Shown: piece after piece, positions 51,367-60,032 of the stretch
Layout: each line of letters opens with the position of its first letter
How positions within the stretch are numbered: the stretch's first letter is position 1
Assembly (NCBI RefSeq): GCF_916618895.1
Contig: NZ_OU745391.1
Span: forward strand, 1,674,001-1,738,000
Direction: 5' to 3'
Length of the DNA stretch: 64,000 nucleotides
Source of the DNA: Pseudoclavibacter sp. Marseille-Q3772
GTDB lineage: Bacteria; Actinomycetota; Actinomycetes; Actinomycetales; Microbacteriaceae
Notes under the pieces: generated by a model
The model's database searches: none
What the model saw: the letters and a program-made list of their open reading frames with translations, nothing else
What the model was told of the DNA's origin: nothing
Translations under genes and position numbers: made by a program

Positions 51367-54360
51367 ATGCGCCCAAGAGTTACTGCAATTGTCGTTGGGC
51401 AAAATGCTGCAACGGCCCTCGCCCGAACGCTCACTGCGCTCGCGGCGCAGACCGTCGCGCCCGATCGCACCGTCCTTGTTGATCTGTCGTCTACCGACCG
51501 CAGCGAAGCGGTGATGCGCGAGGCGGTGCTCGACCACTCCACTTACCTTCGCATTGCAGCCGATGCCACGTTCGGTGCGGCGGTGCAGGCCGCGGTCGAT
51601 GCCTGCGACAACGCAGACACAACCGAACGTGAGCGACGCCAGCAGCTCGGAGCTGACCCGGAACTCAGCAGTGACTGGTTCTGGATTCTCGGCGCAGATA
51701 ACGCCCCCGAACCCGACGCGCTCGAAGAGCTGCTGGATACGGCCGAGCGGAACCCGTCGCTGGAGGTCACTGGGCCAAAAATCGTCCACCAAGACGACCC
51801 AGCTCGGATCGTCGAGTACGGCCAGTCCGTTACCAGCTCCGGCATCGCCGTGCGCTTGCACGCGGATGCCATTGACCAGGGACAGTTTGAGCACCTCTCC
51901 GACGTATTGGCCGTGGCCGCCGGCGGTATGCTCGTGCGCCGCGAAACCTGGAATCGTTTGCAAGGGTTTGACTCGGGTCTTCCGGCCGTGGATGACGGAC
52001 TCGATTTCTGTGTCCGCACGTGGCTTTCCGGCGGGCGTGTGTTGCTCAGCCCACGGGCCCGTGTCGAAGCCGATGTCGCGGGCGCGACCGGAACCACCCA
52101 CTTTGGCAAACGGACAAGACCGCTACAGAAGTACCGCATCCGCCGTGAAGCGCAGCTCCACCGCCAGCTCACTTGGGTTCCGGTGCTCGAATTCGTCTTG
52201 CGCTGGCTCTTGCTGCTGCCGCTGACGCTCGCCCGCACGATCCAGCACTTGCTGCGCAAAACCCCGGGTCGCATCCTGCCCGATTGGCGCGCCGCGCTGC
52301 GGGTGTTCTTCTTCCGTACCGGAGTTCACCGTTCGCGTCGACAATTCGCTGCCACCAAACGGCATTCACTGCACAGCCTCAACAAGCTCTCGATAATGCC
52401 GCAGGAATGGCGCAAAATCCAAGCGAATCGACGCGACGAATATCGTGCGGCGACTCAGCAGCACCGCGACCGCTACAACTTCATCACTGGTGGTGGCGGT
52501 TGGATCGCCCTGCTGGGCGTGGTCGCATCCCTCGTGTTGCTCTTCCCGCTGATCAACGCTGGCACGATCACCGGGGGAGCGCTGCTCCCGTTGTCGGGAG
52601 ATATCGGTCAGCTTTGGGGCAACACCGGTTACGGCCTGCGCGATACCGGCGGTGGGGTAGGCGTCGCCGACCCGTTCAACTATCTGCTCGCCTTCTTGGG
52701 CACCATCACGTTCTGGAACCCGAGCCAAAGCATCCAGCTGCTGTGGCTGATCGCGATCCCCGCATCGGCCGTCGGCGCTTGGTTCCTCGCAGCACGACTC
52801 ACCGTACAACCGTGGGCACGAGCGCTGGTTGCTATCGCCTGGATGGCCACACCCACGCTGTACGCCTCCCTCATGGAAGGACGACTCGGCGGGGTAGTGG
52901 TGCACATGCTGCTGCCCTGGCTGCTGTTCACCGGATTCGGTGCAGCGAGCTCATGGACGGCAGCCTCCTGGTGCTCATTGATCGCACTCGCGATCGCCGC
53001 TTCATCGCCAATGCTGTTGCCGTTGCTGGGACTGCTCTGGCTACTAGCGCTGCTCATTGCTGGCCGCGGGTGGATGCGGGTACTCGTCACCTGCATCCCT
53101 ACCCTCGCCATGTTCATGCCGCTCGGTGTGGCCCACCTCAACCGCGGTCGCCCGTTCGCCGTGTTGGCGGATCCGGGGATGCCGGTGGTCGCCGACCCAA
53201 CGCGCGGCTGGGAAGTACTCGGTCTTTTCCCAACCCAATCCGCGGGCGGATGGCGCGATCTGGCCGCAGTCAATAACTTCGACGGCCAGATTTGGCTGCC
53301 GCTGGCGCTCGTGCTCGTACCGTTTGTGTTGCTCGGCCTCGTCGCGCTATTGCGTCGTACCTGGCGGGTCGCTCTGGCTGGCATTGTGCTCGCCTGTGCC
53401 GGTTTTGTGACTGCCGGTATTGGCGGTGGATTCGCGTGGGCGTTCGAGGCTGGGCATCGGGTGCCGTTATGGGTCGGTCCAGCGCAATCTGCCGCGTTCC
53501 TCGGACTACTCATCGCTGCAGCCGCGGGTATCGTTGCGTTGCGAGCTACCGGCCGGATCATCGGCGCAGTCGGGGTCGCAGCCCTTGCCGTGACGCTCCT
53601 CCCAATCTCACCCGCGCAACTGAACGGGACATCGCAGGTAGCCGCATCCACCGGCCGTACGCTACCGGCCCTCGTTGAAGCACAGGGCGCGGCGGCGAAC
53701 CAGATCGGCACACTCGTGATCACACCACTTGGTGCTGACCGCATCCACGTTCACCTCGAACGCGGAGCAGGCCGGACACTCAACGAGTTCTCGACACTCA
53801 CCACCACCAACACCGAGCTCACCGAATCAAACCGAGCACTGGCAAACACCGCGCTGAAGTTCCTCTCCGTGGGAGACACCAACCCCACTGCTGATCTGCA
53901 CGAACTCGGAATCGGATTCATTCTGGTGAAACCCGCGCCTACGGCAGGTGCACTGCTCGAGCAGCGGTTAGTGACTTCGATGTCGGCGAACGAAGCGCTC
54001 TCCAACGCCGGTGAAGCTGACCAGATCGGAACGCTCTTCCAGGTAATCAACGCCGCCGAACGACCAACCGATCCGAAACTTGCCGGTGCGCTCGATACCG
54101 ACAACTGGGAACACAGCCTCGGCCGGGCGATGCTCATCGTGCAAGGGGCCGTGCTGCTCTTCGTTGTGCTGCTTGCACTGCCGACCGGCGGTATTGAAGC
54201 GCGTGCTCGCGGAATTCGCGCGCGCAGTGGACGCAGCCGCTGGTTCGATCTCGACGGCGGTTCCACCCTGCGCGTAGCCGCCTATGACACACCGGTCGAT
54301 CTCTTTGATGATCAGCCAACCGGTGAGCACCTCGATACCCCAGGAGGCGACCGTGTCTGA
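51367..54360 (+). CDS. Giant GT2 glycosyltransferase with polytopic C-terminal region
   Basis: 997 residues from ATG 51367 (a TTG at 51337 is possible). The N-terminal GT-A domain has TAIVVGQNAATALARTLTAL, DLSSTDRSE, WFWILGADNAPEPDALEEL and a RRETWNRLQGFDSGLPAVDDGLDFCVRTWLSGG segment typical of family 2. One or two helices follow near residue 280, then from about 385 some ten to twelve membrane helices with large loops, and a final helix near 935. Such GT2-plus-transmembrane proteins sit between whiB2 and DUF5719 genes in many actinobacteria. The product probably glycosylates an envelope component. It overlaps the next gene by eight bases. Confidence 0.83.
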   Translation: MRPRVTAIVVGQNAATALARTLTALAAQTVAPDRTVLVDLSSTDRSEAVMREAVLDHSTYLRIAADATFGAAVQAAVDACDNADTTERERRQQLGADPELSSDWFWILGADNAPEPDALEELLDTAERNPSLEVTGPKIVHQDDPARIVEYGQSVTSSGIAVRLHADAIDQGQFEHLSDVLAVAAGGMLVRRETWNRLQGFDSGLPAVDDGLDFCVRTWLSGGRVLLSPRARVEADVAGATGTTHFGKRTRPLQKYRIRREAQLHRQLTWVPVLEFVLRWLLLLPLTLARTIQHLLRKTPGRILPDWRAALRVFFFRTGVHRSRRQFAATKRHSLHSLNKLSIMPQEWRKIQANRRDEYRAATQQHRDRYNFITGGGGWIALLGVVASLVLLFPLINAGTITGGALLPLSGDIGQLWGNTGYGLRDTGGGVGVADPFNYLLAFLGTITFWNPSQSIQLLWLIAIPASAVGAWFLAARLTVQPWARALVAIAWMATPTLYASLMEGRLGGVVVHMLLPWLLFTGFGAASSWTAASWCSLIALAIAASSPMLLPLLGLLWLLALLIAGRGWMRVLVTCIPTLAMFMPLGVAHLNRGRPFAVLADPGMPVVADPTRGWEVLGLFPTQSAGGWRDLAAVNNFDGQIWLPLALVLVPFVLLGLVALLRRTWRVALAGIVLACAGFVTAGIGGGFAWAFEAGHRVPLWVGPAQSAAFLGLLIAAAAGIVALRATGRIIGAVGVAALAVTLLPISPAQLNGTSQVAASTGRTLPALVEAQGAAANQIGTLVITPLGADRIHVHLERGAGRTLNEFSTLTTTNTELTESNRALANTALKFLSVGDTNPTADLHELGIGFILVKPAPTAGALLEQRLVTSMSANEALSNAGEADQIGTLFQVINAAERPTDPKLAGALDTDNWEHSLGRAMLIVQGAVLLFVVLLALPTGGIEARARGIRARSGRSRWFDLDGGSTLRVAAYDTPVDLFDDQPTGEHLDTPGGDRV

Positions 54361-56143
54361 TGCACCGATGAACGACTCGCGCGCCCTCACCGATTTCGGC
54401 ATCGACCCGGAACTGGTCGCCGCACCCAGGCCGATCGGCGCGGCACCGCTGCGCCTCGAATCCGCAGCTGGGGTACCAGTATTTGCGGCCGCGGAGGGCG
54501 AACCGGATGCCCCACAGCGTGCCGAGGATGCAGATATTGCGAACACGGTTCAGGGGCCAGCCGAAGACGTCGAAGACTCCGGTACCGAACCCGCGATGGC
54601 CGATGACGAACAACCATCGGTACGAGTGGACGAATATGCTCCGTCGGCAACCGCATCCGCAGCCGATGCCGGGGATTCGGCGACACGTAAACGCTTCCCG
54701 CGCAGCCATGGCCGAGTGCGCTCGGAGCTGCCCAAGCCGAAAGCCCCGAGAACGCGACGCGCCCCGAAGAGCCGCGTGGCCCAGGCTCGGGCGCAACGAC
54801 GGAATGCTGTGATCGCCCGTACCGTCGGTACCGCCACCGCGGCCGTGACGATGGCCGCAGCAGTCTGGGCGCTCGGCTGGATGCCGCTGCCCGAACAACA
54901 AGCACAAGCACCCGCAGCGGTAATCACCCCGCAACCGGGAGACCAGATTCGCGTGTGTCCGGGGCCATTGCAGCAACTTGGCTTGAGCTCGAACGCCGAT
55001 GCAGTGTCGTCCGTCGGTGAACCTTCGCTTCAAACCGCATCCTTTGCGCCGAAGGAACCGAAACAGGCGCCGCTTGGGCAAGACGGACCGAGCAGTTTCA
55101 CAGTGTCGGGCATGAATGGCGACACACACAGCCAGCTGGGGGTAACCCAGGGCCTAGGTGTGAGCGGCAAAAAATCCAGTGGATACTCGGCAACGGCCTG
55201 CAGTCAGCCGGCTCCGAGTCAGTGGTTACTCGCTGGAAATACCACCAAGGGACAAAACTCGGTGCTGGACGTCATCAACCCCGGTAACGTGCCCGCTCGC
55301 GTCAACTTTGCGCTCTACACCGAGGCTGGTGCGGTTCGACCCACCATCCCCGAGGCCGTTATCAAACCCGGAGAGCGCAAGACCGTGAGTCTTGCCGGTG
55401 TCGCACCGGACGCGGAAGCGATCGCAATCAAAGTGGATGCCATCGGAACGCCCGTGACCGCCTACGTTCATCAGACCGCAATCGACACGCTCGACCCGAA
55501 GGGGTCGGAAATCGCGAACGCCACCGCACTACCAGCCACTCGACAGGTCATCAGCGGAATGCACGTGTACGAACGGCCGGGAGCGGGCGATGACGCGCCG
55601 ACCACGATCGGCTCGACGCTTCGCCTGATGAATCCCGGTGAGGACAACCTCATGGCAACGGTGCGTTTCCTGCGAAGCAACGGCGAAGCCACTGAGATGG
55701 AAGTTCCGCTGGATGCCGGGCGCGTAACCGATATGCCGATCACCACACTCCCTGAGGGTGACTACACCGTCGTCGTCGAGGCTGAGACTCCCATCCTTGC
55801 CGGTGGTCGCATGTCGCCATTGGACGGTAGCGAGTTTGCCTGGCTGGCAGCCTCCCCGCAGCTGCAAGGCAAGACCATGGCTGCGATTGCGCAGGGACCA
55901 AACCCCAAACTTGCCCTCGCAAACCCCAGCGATACCGAACGAACGCTCAGCGTCAACGGTGCGCAAGTGCGCGTTCGACCGCGCGCGACCGTGTACATCG
56001 ACGAGCCCGCATCCACCGCCATTTCCCTCGATGACGCCGACGGAATCTATGCGGCCGTGTACTACTCGGGGACCGGCGAGCTGTCCGCAACCCCGGTGCT
56101 ATTGGGTAACCCGGACGCGACACCGATTACCGTCGTCGGCTAA
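54353..56143 (+). CDS. DUF5719 family envelope protein
   Basis: 596 residues from GTG 54353, which has GGAGG five bases upstream. An acidic then basic cytoplasmic region of about 155 residues, one membrane helix (about 157-177) and a large extracytoplasmic beta-rich region follow. Motifs such as WLLAGNTTKGQNSVLDVINPGNVPARV, VSLAGVAPDAEAIAIKVDAIGTPVTAYVHQ and WLAASPQLQGK recur in the family. The function is unknown. Translational coupling to the GT2 membrane protein suggests a joint role in envelope glycan assembly. Confidence 0.8.
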   Translation: MSDAPMNDSRALTDFGIDPELVAAPRPIGAAPLRLESAAGVPVFAAAEGEPDAPQRAEDADIANTVQGPAEDVEDSGTEPAMADDEQPSVRVDEYAPSATASAADAGDSATRKRFPRSHGRVRSELPKPKAPRTRRAPKSRVAQARAQRRNAVIARTVGTATAAVTMAAAVWALGWMPLPEQQAQAPAAVITPQPGDQIRVCPGPLQQLGLSSNADAVSSVGEPSLQTASFAPKEPKQAPLGQDGPSSFTVSGMNGDTHSQLGVTQGLGVSGKKSSGYSATACSQPAPSQWLLAGNTTKGQNSVLDVINPGNVPARVNFALYTEAGAVRPTIPEAVIKPGERKTVSLAGVAPDAEAIAIKVDAIGTPVTAYVHQTAIDTLDPKGSEIANATALPATRQVISGMHVYERPGAGDDAPTTIGSTLRLMNPGEDNLMATVRFLRSNGEATEMEVPLDAGRVTDMPITTLPEGDYTVVVEAETPILAGGRMSPLDGSEFAWLAASPQLQGKTMAAIAQGPNPKLALANPSDTERTLSVNGAQVRVRPRATVYIDEPASTAISLDDADGIYAAVYYSGTGELSATPVLLGNPDATPITVVG

Positions 56144-56174
56144 CGTCAGATGCCGAGTCGCTTCCGGTGCGCGC

Positions 56175-56639
56175 TTAGCGAGGCCCGAGTAGATCGTCGG
56201 GCAGGATGTGATCCAAGCCGCCGTCGAGCAGTTGCGATAGCGCTGCGAATACGGTGCGCTCGACGTACTCGCGATACTGCGGCTGATAGTCGGGATTGGA
56301 AAGCGGCATTCTTGCGAGCCGCTCAATTGGCACGCGGTAGAGCACGACTTCGTGTGGGGGATTCAACCGCCAACGCTGCATACCGTCTGCGACAACGCCG
56401 CGATGGTCATGCTCGTCCAGTGGCATCGGTGAGATCAACACGCGCACATTTGCCATCTGCTCGGGTGCCATACCGCGCAGGAAGCCGAGTGTTTCTCCGA
56501 CCACCTGATTGAAGCGAGGGATGCGTCCGGTTGGCTGCGGCAGAAACGGTCCCGTCGCGCTCGAGCGCAGGGCACGGCCGTGACGGCTGCGCGAGCCACG
56601 CGAACGGCGTGATGAGTGAGCGGGAATCGGGGAACGCAT
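56175..56639 (-). CDS. Metallopeptidase-like (PF06262 zincin-like) protein lacking HExxH
   Basis: 154 residues. A basic, Ser/Arg-rich N terminus is followed by a domain matching the actinobacterial zincin-like family: FNQVVGETLGFL, NVRVLISPMP, NPPHEVVLYRVPIERLA and YVERTVFAALSQLLD. The last helix would carry H-E-x-x-H in true metallopeptidases, but here it reads ERTVFAALSQLL, so zinc chemistry is unlikely. The family normally sits opposite DUF3499 near manB, as here. The role is unknown, possibly binding rather than cleaving. Confidence 0.72.
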   Translation of the reverse strand: MRSPIPAHSSRRSRGSRSRHGRALRSSATGPFLPQPTGRIPRFNQVVGETLGFLRGMAPEQMANVRVLISPMPLDEHDHRGVVADGMQRWRLNPPHEVVLYRVPIERLARMPLSNPDYQPQYREYVERTVFAALSQLLDGGLDHILPDDLLGPR

Positions 56640-56699
56640 GATGACCAGCCTACGTGGTTGGTGTAGGGGAGCGGGCCGGATACGGACTAGAGTTGGCGT

Positions 56700-56918
56700 A
56701 TGCGTTCCCGGACCTGCGCCCGCGTCTCATGCTCTCGCCGAGCCGAGTACACGCTGACGTTTGACTACACCGACAAGATGGTCGTGATTGGTCCGCTGGC
56801 CGTTCGTGCCGAGCCGCATAGCTACGATCTGTGCCGACTGCACGCCGATCGTACGACCGCACCCGAGGGATGGACAGTGCTGCGCCCCTTACCCCTTGGT
56901 GCGCCACCCGCTACGTAA
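56700..56918 (+). CDS. DUF3499 family protein
   Basis: 72 residues. RTCARVSCSRRAEYTLTFDYTDKMVVIGPL and PHSYDLCRLHADRTTAPEGWTVLR are the conserved core of this small actinobacterial family. Three cysteines (CARVSC and LCRLH) with the histidine may form a small zinc site. It is divergent from the zincin-like gene with a 60-base gap and precedes manB. Function unknown. Confidence 0.85.
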   Translation: MRSRTCARVSCSRRAEYTLTFDYTDKMVVIGPLAVRAEPHSYDLCRLHADRTTAPEGWTVLRPLPLGAPPAT

Positions 56919-57025
56919 CCGACGCGCGATCCTGCCGCATCCCGCCCTCATCCATCCGTCGCAGATTCACCGCTGCACGGCGAGACCTACCAGCGATCGC
57001 AGGCAGAGCCGGTACATTCGTGCCT

Positions 57026-58459
57026 ATGCAAGCAGCAATTCCAGCAACCCCGGAATCGGCACGCGGCGATCTCAACGCAATCGTCAAGAACTACGACATC
57101 CGCGGACTCGTCGGCGAAACCGTCACCGTTGAATCGGTGCGCGCACTCGGCGCCGCAACCGCAGACGAACTCAACCTCGCCGGTAGCGAACTCGTCATCG
57201 GCCACGATATGCGCGACTCAAGCCCCGGCTACGCGGCAGCATTTGCTGAAGGTGCCAGCGCACGTGGTGCGAAACCGCAGCTCATCGGCCTGTGCTCCAC
57301 AGATATGAGCTACTTCGCATCCGGAGTCCGCAACGCTGCTGCCGCGATGTTCACCGCATCCCACAACCCCGCTACCTACAACGGCATTAAAATCTCGGCG
57401 CCCGGAGCCAAAGGCATCTCGCTCGATACCGGGCTCGCTGCCATCCGCGACCGCGCAATCGCCTACCTGGAAGAAGGCATCCCCGCCGTTGCCGAACCCG
57501 GGTTTGAGTCGAAGCTGAACGTGCTCACCGAATATGCCGCCTACCTGCGCGAGCTCGTCAACCTCAGCGGTATTCGCCCGTTAAAGGTGGTCGTGGATGC
57601 GGGGAACGGCATGGGCGGGCTGACCGTCCCGGCAGTGCTCGGTACCGAGGCAGGATTGCCGAAGCTGTCACTGGAGATCGTGCCCATGTATTTCGAGCTG
57701 GACGGCACCTTCCCAAACCACGAAGCAAACCCGCTCGACCCGAAGAACCTCGTCGACCTGCAGCAGCGCGTGGTCGCAGAAGGAGCCGATATCGGCCTCG
57801 CCTTCGACGGTGACGCCGACCGCTGCTTCGTTGTGGATGAACGCGGCGAGCCGGTCTCGCCCTCGGCAGTATCCACGATGGTCGCGATCCGCGAGATCGC
57901 CCGTGCCCGCGAGGCAGGTGATGACGAGGTGTACATCATCCACAATCTGCTGACCTCGCGCCACCTCGCGCAAACCGTGCGCAAGCTCGGCGCCGAACCG
58001 GTGCGCACCCGCGTCGGTCACTCGCTCATCAAGGCCGAGATGGCACGCACGAACGCAATTTTCGGCGGCGAACACTCCGCGCACTACTACTTCCGTGACT
58101 TCTGGGGCGCCGATAACGGCATGCTCGCCGCAATGCACGTGCTTGCGCAGCTCGGCGAAGGCACCGCACCCATCTCGGAACTCGCCGCACAGCACACTCC
58201 GTACGTTGCATCCGGCGAGATCAACTCGACCGTCGACGATATTCCGGCGGCCTACGAACGCCTATATACCGAGCTCAGTGGCGACACCGAGGTGGATGAA
58301 CTCGACGGTCTGACGTTCACGCGCGGCGGGCAGGACTGGTGGTGGGCCAACATCCGTCCGTCCAATACCGAACCGCTGCTGCGATTGAACGTCGAAGCCG
58401 CATCGCAGGAGATCATGGAGGCAGTGCGGGACCGCGCGCTGCAGCTGATTCGCGCATAG
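57026..58459 (+). CDS. manB: Phosphomannomutase/phosphoglucomutase
   Basis: 477 residues from ATG 57026; longer frames run through DUF3499 and are not conserved. Alpha-D-phosphohexomutase fold: YDIRGLVGE at the start, TASHNPATYNGIK with phosphoserine Ser112, LAFDGDADRCFVVDE metal loop, GGEHSAHYYFRDFWGADNG sugar-binding loop and PSNTEPLLRLNVEA phosphate-binding loop. It converts mannose-6-phosphate from ManA to mannose-1-phosphate for GDP-mannose, and may also act on glucose for rmlA. Confidence 0.94.
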   Translation: MQAAIPATPESARGDLNAIVKNYDIRGLVGETVTVESVRALGAATADELNLAGSELVIGHDMRDSSPGYAAAFAEGASARGAKPQLIGLCSTDMSYFASGVRNAAAAMFTASHNPATYNGIKISAPGAKGISLDTGLAAIRDRAIAYLEEGIPAVAEPGFESKLNVLTEYAAYLRELVNLSGIRPLKVVVDAGNGMGGLTVPAVLGTEAGLPKLSLEIVPMYFELDGTFPNHEANPLDPKNLVDLQQRVVAEGADIGLAFDGDADRCFVVDERGEPVSPSAVSTMVAIREIARAREAGDDEVYIIHNLLTSRHLAQTVRKLGAEPVRTRVGHSLIKAEMARTNAIFGGEHSAHYYFRDFWGADNGMLAAMHVLAQLGEGTAPISELAAQHTPYVASGEINSTVDDIPAAYERLYTELSGDTEVDELDGLTFTRGGQDWWWANIRPSNTEPLLRLNVEAASQEIMEAVRDRALQLIRA

Positions 58460-58507
58460 CGTTGGGGAGAGCCGTCCGTACTCGCCGCGGGCGGCCAGTG
58501 ACCCGAG

Positions 58508-59182
58508 CTACTGCACCGAGGAGTATTCCTCGGGCGTATCGATATCGCGCAGGAGCGCATCCGCAATCGGTACGAGGCATGGTGAGATTCCGCGAAACAG
58601 CAACCGCATGGCGGCATTGCGCGGGTCATCAACTGCTGCAAGCTGTGTGCGCAGCAGACCGAGCGGCCACGCCGAGAGCAGCACCTGCATCCTGCCGGTC
58701 GAATCAACCGCGCATGCCGGCTGCTTCGAAGTTACGTGCGCGGTGAGGTCGGTAATGACCTGGCCGGTGAGGAAGGGCATATCACCGGCGAGGATGCAGA
58801 CCGTCGCGTCATCCGGCAGTGTAGCGGGGGTGGGGCAGGCCTCTACGTCGCCTGGCGTGTCGGTGGGCGCGGATCGTGCCTGCCAGCCCGATAGCGCACT
58901 CGCCACACCGGCGAGTGGCCCGGCAAATGCGTGCGTGTCGCCAATAACGATCGCGTCGACGGCAGCAATACCCGCTGCACTACCGGCAATGATTACGGCG
59001 GCGTTTGGGTTAGCGTCACGCACGGCGCCGATGACTCGGTCGGTCATGGCGATCCCGGCAACCGGGAGGGCGGGTTTATGTCGTCCCATTCGTAAGGAGC
59101 GGCCACCGGTCAGGATGATCGCCGCATCCGGCATAGCCCGCCGCGGCAGGTGCTCAGACTCGGAAGACGACGCGGTATTCAT
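58508..59182 (-). CDS. MobA-like molybdenum cofactor nucleotidyltransferase
   Basis: 224 residues. IILTGGRSLRMGRHKPALPVAG is the signature (L-x-G-G-x-S-x-R-M-G-x-x-K) of MobA/MocA-type NTP transferases, and VCILAGDMPFLTGQVI carries the metal-binding aspartate. MobA attaches GMP to molybdopterin; MocA attaches CMP. No other moco gene is nearby, so the exact nucleotide is open. The start may be the ATG at 59182 or 59134. Confidence 0.85.
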   Translation of the reverse strand: MNTASSSESEHLPRRAMPDAAIILTGGRSLRMGRHKPALPVAGIAMTDRVIGAVRDANPNAAVIIAGSAAGIAAVDAIVIGDTHAFAGPLAGVASALSGWQARSAPTDTPGDVEACPTPATLPDDATVCILAGDMPFLTGQVITDLTAHVTSKQPACAVDSTGRMQVLLSAWPLGLLRTQLAAVDDPRNAAMRLLFRGISPCLVPIADALLRDIDTPEEYSSVQ

Positions 59183-59191
59183 GGGGCGAGC

Positions 59192-60016
59192 CTAACGCTG
59201 ACAGTTCGGACACCATGCCGAAACACGCAGGCCGCCGGGCCCCACACCATCCAGCTCGGGATCGCGCATCCCCCGCCGCACCCCAGAGGCATGTGTGCCC
59301 TCAACAATTGTGCTGCCGCAGCGTCGACACGGCCTACCGGCACGGGCGAACACGTAGTTGGTTTCGCCGCGGCCCGTTCGCCCGGTGAACGTGCGAATAC
59401 TGCGGTCGCGATTGGCGAGCATGAGCCGGCGCGCTAGCTCGAGCCACTCGCGGATATCGCCGCATTCGGCGACGGTTCGGCAGGGGAGCACACCGCGCAG
59501 AAAACACAGCTCGGTGACGTATTCGTTCCCGAGCCCCGCCACGTTCTCCTGGTCGAGTAGCGCGGCGGTAATGGGGCGTGCGGGTTCGGCGAGGATGCGG
59601 GTTGTTGCAAGATCCAGATCGACGTGCGGATCGAGCAGGTTCGGCCCCAACCAGCCGAGTTCTGCTTGCTCGCGCTCAGTAGGCCACACCCGCAGCCGCG
59701 CGAGATCAACGCCCAGGGCGATCACCGCATCCGTGTCGAGTCGTGCTCGGATGCGGTGTGCTGCCGGCCATCCGCGTCGGGTTCGAGGCGGCAGCAGTAG
59801 CCATGATCCGTCCATCCCAAGATGCGAGTGAACGGTCCAACGCCCCACGCGCAACAGGATGTGTTTGCCGCGTGATTCGGCGCCGTGAACGTGCAGTCCC
59901 GCCAATTGCAGCGTGGCGTAGCGGGGTACTCGAAGCTCCGCGTGGATCACGCGCCGGTCGGTGAGAGCGCGCGCCAGATGGTAGGCGGCGCGGTACGCGG
60001 TATCTCCTTCGGGCAT
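59192..60016 (-). CDS. nei: Formamidopyrimidine-DNA glycosylase/endonuclease VIII family (Nei type)
   Basis: 274 residues from ATG 60016, with AGGAGACG just upstream. MPEGDTAYRAAYHLARAL has the catalytic Pro2-Glu3 and the G-D-T that separates Nei from Fpg. GKHILLRV contains the conserved lysine, DQENVAGLGNEYVTELCF the helix-two-turn-helix, and CRRCGST...CPNCQR a C4 zinc finger. It excises oxidised pyrimidines and nicks abasic sites. It lies 16 bases after lhr, a repair helicase, and this pair is common in actinobacteria. Confidence 0.92.
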   Translation of the reverse strand: MPEGDTAYRAAYHLARALTDRRVIHAELRVPRYATLQLAGLHVHGAESRGKHILLRVGRWTVHSHLGMDGSWLLLPPRTRRGWPAAHRIRARLDTDAVIALGVDLARLRVWPTEREQAELGWLGPNLLDPHVDLDLATTRILAEPARPITAALLDQENVAGLGNEYVTELCFLRGVLPCRTVAECGDIREWLELARRLMLANRDRSIRTFTGRTGRGETNYVFARAGRPCRRCGSTIVEGTHASGVRRGMRDPELDGVGPGGLRVSAWCPNCQR

Positions 60017-60032
60017 CGTCTCCTCGCTCGAA

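Noticed and set aside
52173..53744. Long frames in other phases within the giant GT2 gene (52173-53276 plus, 52680-53744 minus)
   Set aside because: Arg/Pro/Ser-rich translations without motifs, fully inside a gene with strong family features.
56831..57025. Longer N terminus of phosphomannomutase overlapping DUF3499
   Set aside because: The upstream part is Arg-rich and unconserved; the family begins near the YDIRG motif, matching ATG 57026.
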